DNA of 64,000 nucleotides. It comes from Chroococcidiopsis sp. CCMEE 29. GTDB taxonomy: Bacteria; Cyanobacteriota; Cyanobacteriia; Cyanobacteriales; Chroococcidiopsidaceae. The position numbers were made by a program, and so were the translations under genes. Where the stretch lies: NCBI RefSeq assembly GCF_023558375.1, contig NZ_CP083761.1:5535001-5599000 (forward strand). Reading direction: 5' to 3'. Shown here piece by piece: positions 63,364 to 64,000 of the stretch (its first letter is position 1; each line of letters opens with the position of its first letter). Below the pieces are notes generated by a model, which had not been told where the DNA came from, ran no database searches, and was given only the letters and a program-made list of their open reading frames with translations.

Positions 63364-63669
63364 CTAATCTTTTGAAATCAACTCTTTAAATGAATTTGTG
63401 CCTACCTCTTGCACTGACCGATAAATTTCTGAAGCTTGACTACACATAGCAGCAACTAATAAAGCTAGAGTTGCTAAAACTCCGAACAAGACTACCTTAC
63501 TCGTAGAGTTAGATTCCTTCTCTGCAATCGGTTGTTTGACATCTGCTTGGATTTCCTCTTGAATAATTGAACTCCAATCACTTCCACTTTGCAACCATAA
63601 ACTTATCAAGTTGAGGTCATCTAGGGACTCATATTTAGTTGTAGGTTTGTTGGTATTTTTATCTAACAT
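63364..63669 (-). CDS. Hypothetical small membrane protein
   Basis: A 101-residue protein of unknown function. The first 60 residues are polar and acidic (YESLDDLNLISLWLQSGSDW, SSIIQEEIQADVKQ). One transmembrane helix follows (VVLFGVLATLALLVAAMCS), then a short helical tail (EIYRSVQEVGTNSFKELI). A clear AGGAGA ribosome binding site lies before the ATG at 63669, which supports a real gene. No family recognised. The neighbours give no clue. Confidence 0.6.
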   Translation of the reverse strand: MLDKNTNKPTTKYESLDDLNLISLWLQSGSDWSSIIQEEIQADVKQPIAEKESNSTSKVVLFGVLATLALLVAAMCSQASEIYRSVQEVGTNSFKELISKD

Positions 63670-63911
63670 CGATTTCTCCTGTTTTCACTGTGAATTAACA
63701 AATTTCTACAGGGTAGCCAAGAACTTATCTTTGGATCTTATCACCTTTGCTATCCAGCCTTTGATATGAATTCAGAATTTCTGAATAGGAAACTGTAGTC
63801 TCAGATATCAACTCAAACATTGAAGGCTCAAAGCGCTTGGGAAATAATAGGAAAACATCCAAATACGTTTAAGAAGCTAATACGATGACTGCGCCTTAAG
63901 TTCAAATTGAG

Positions 63912-63975
63912 TCATGAAACAGTTAAGGTTAGAGTGTACTCGTAGAACATACCTTGATGACGAAGAAGTTTTATG
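63912..63975 (-). pseudogene. DUF4278 amino-terminal remnant
   Basis: On the minus strand, IKLLRHQGMFYEYTLTLTVS then stop. It corresponds to MKLRRYRGVFYEYTQS at 10637, with ATG changed to ATA and a stop after 20 codons; the untranslated sequence on its 5' side (GCCATAAAAC against GTTATGAAAC) is also related. Fossil of the same family. The preceding 63670-63911 carries no gene. Confidence 0.5.
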
Positions 63976-64000
63976 GCTTTTACCCCTTTTTCTAGTTAAA

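Noticed and set aside
1-64000. tRNA, rRNA or CRISPR features
   Set aside because: No cloverleaf-like conserved loops, rRNA segments or regularly spaced direct repeats were recognised; the only regular repeats are within LRR, WD40 and exoprotein coding regions.

Overview
The window looks like accessory chromosome, or a large plasmid, of a cyanobacterium. The HIP1 octamer GCGATCGC is scattered throughout. Many families are typical of cyanobacteria: DUF1822, DUF928, DUF3598, DUF4278, CHAT-CHASE2, haemagglutinin-type exoproteins next to TPR-CHAT proteins, CYP110-like P450 and the MFS nitrate permease. The density of insertion sequences and broken genes suggests a large, repeat-rich genome. The species cannot be named from sequence alone. 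I saw no rRNA, tRNA, CRISPR array or replication origin.

Layout. 0-2.6 kb: an IS110 transposase abuts a decayed ISKra4 transposase and a beheaded methyltransferase. 2.9-10.6 kb: a secreted beta-propeller protein, cysteine synthase, a metallo-hydrolase with an in-frame deletion, a 1-Cys peroxiredoxin, a decayed Tat-exported amine oxidase coupled to a methyltransferase, and a DUF4278 gene. 10.7-16.8 kb: a large NB-ARC/WD40 STAND protein divergent from a NarL-type two-component pair. 16.8-17.65 kb: a gene graveyard. 17.7-33.3 kb: thirteen consecutive plus-strand genes. They encode the two ribulose-monophosphate (RuMP) formaldehyde-fixing enzymes, a Tat-exported GMC oxidoreductase, a DJ-1/PfpI protein, an acyl-CoA synthetase, a GST, a Coq4 protein, a two-subunit sodium:solute symporter, TRAP permeases with a DUF3598 gene between them, and a secreted GH32 fructanase. 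33.4-38.3 kb: a leucine-rich-repeat gene and an SDR gene, both cut by an IS630 element, a frameshifted alcohol dehydrogenase and a methyltransferase. 38.4-45.3 kb (minus strand): a TRAP substrate-binding protein, an alpha/beta hydrolase, an exported acetolactate decarboxylase, a bacterial nitric oxide synthase and a nitrate permease. 45.6-47.9 kb: P450 and unknown-family pseudogenes and a MITE. 47.9-60.8 kb: a cluster built around two CHAT proteins, with DUF928, CHASE2, DUF1822, sigma-like regulators and a two-partner-secretion exoprotein. 60.8-64 kb: a prolyl-iminopeptidase-like hydrolase, an IS1 remnant, a BASS transporter, a P450 tail and a small membrane protein.

How the genes may work together (inference). 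The plus-strand block could oxidise or import small alcohols and organic acids and fix released formaldehyde through 3-hexulose-6-phosphate. Nitrate permease and NOS form a tight pair linking nitrate uptake with NO formation. The CHAT block pairs caspase-like peptidases with a surface exoprotein and two sigma-like/DUF1822 modules, one intact and one reduced to stubs.

The main theme of the window is decay. At least fourteen genes are truncated, frameshifted or reduced to fragments. One unrecognised family occurs four times as fossils, DUF4278 three times, P450 twice, and the 3-hexulose-6-phosphate synthase (HPS) once intact and once as a fossil.
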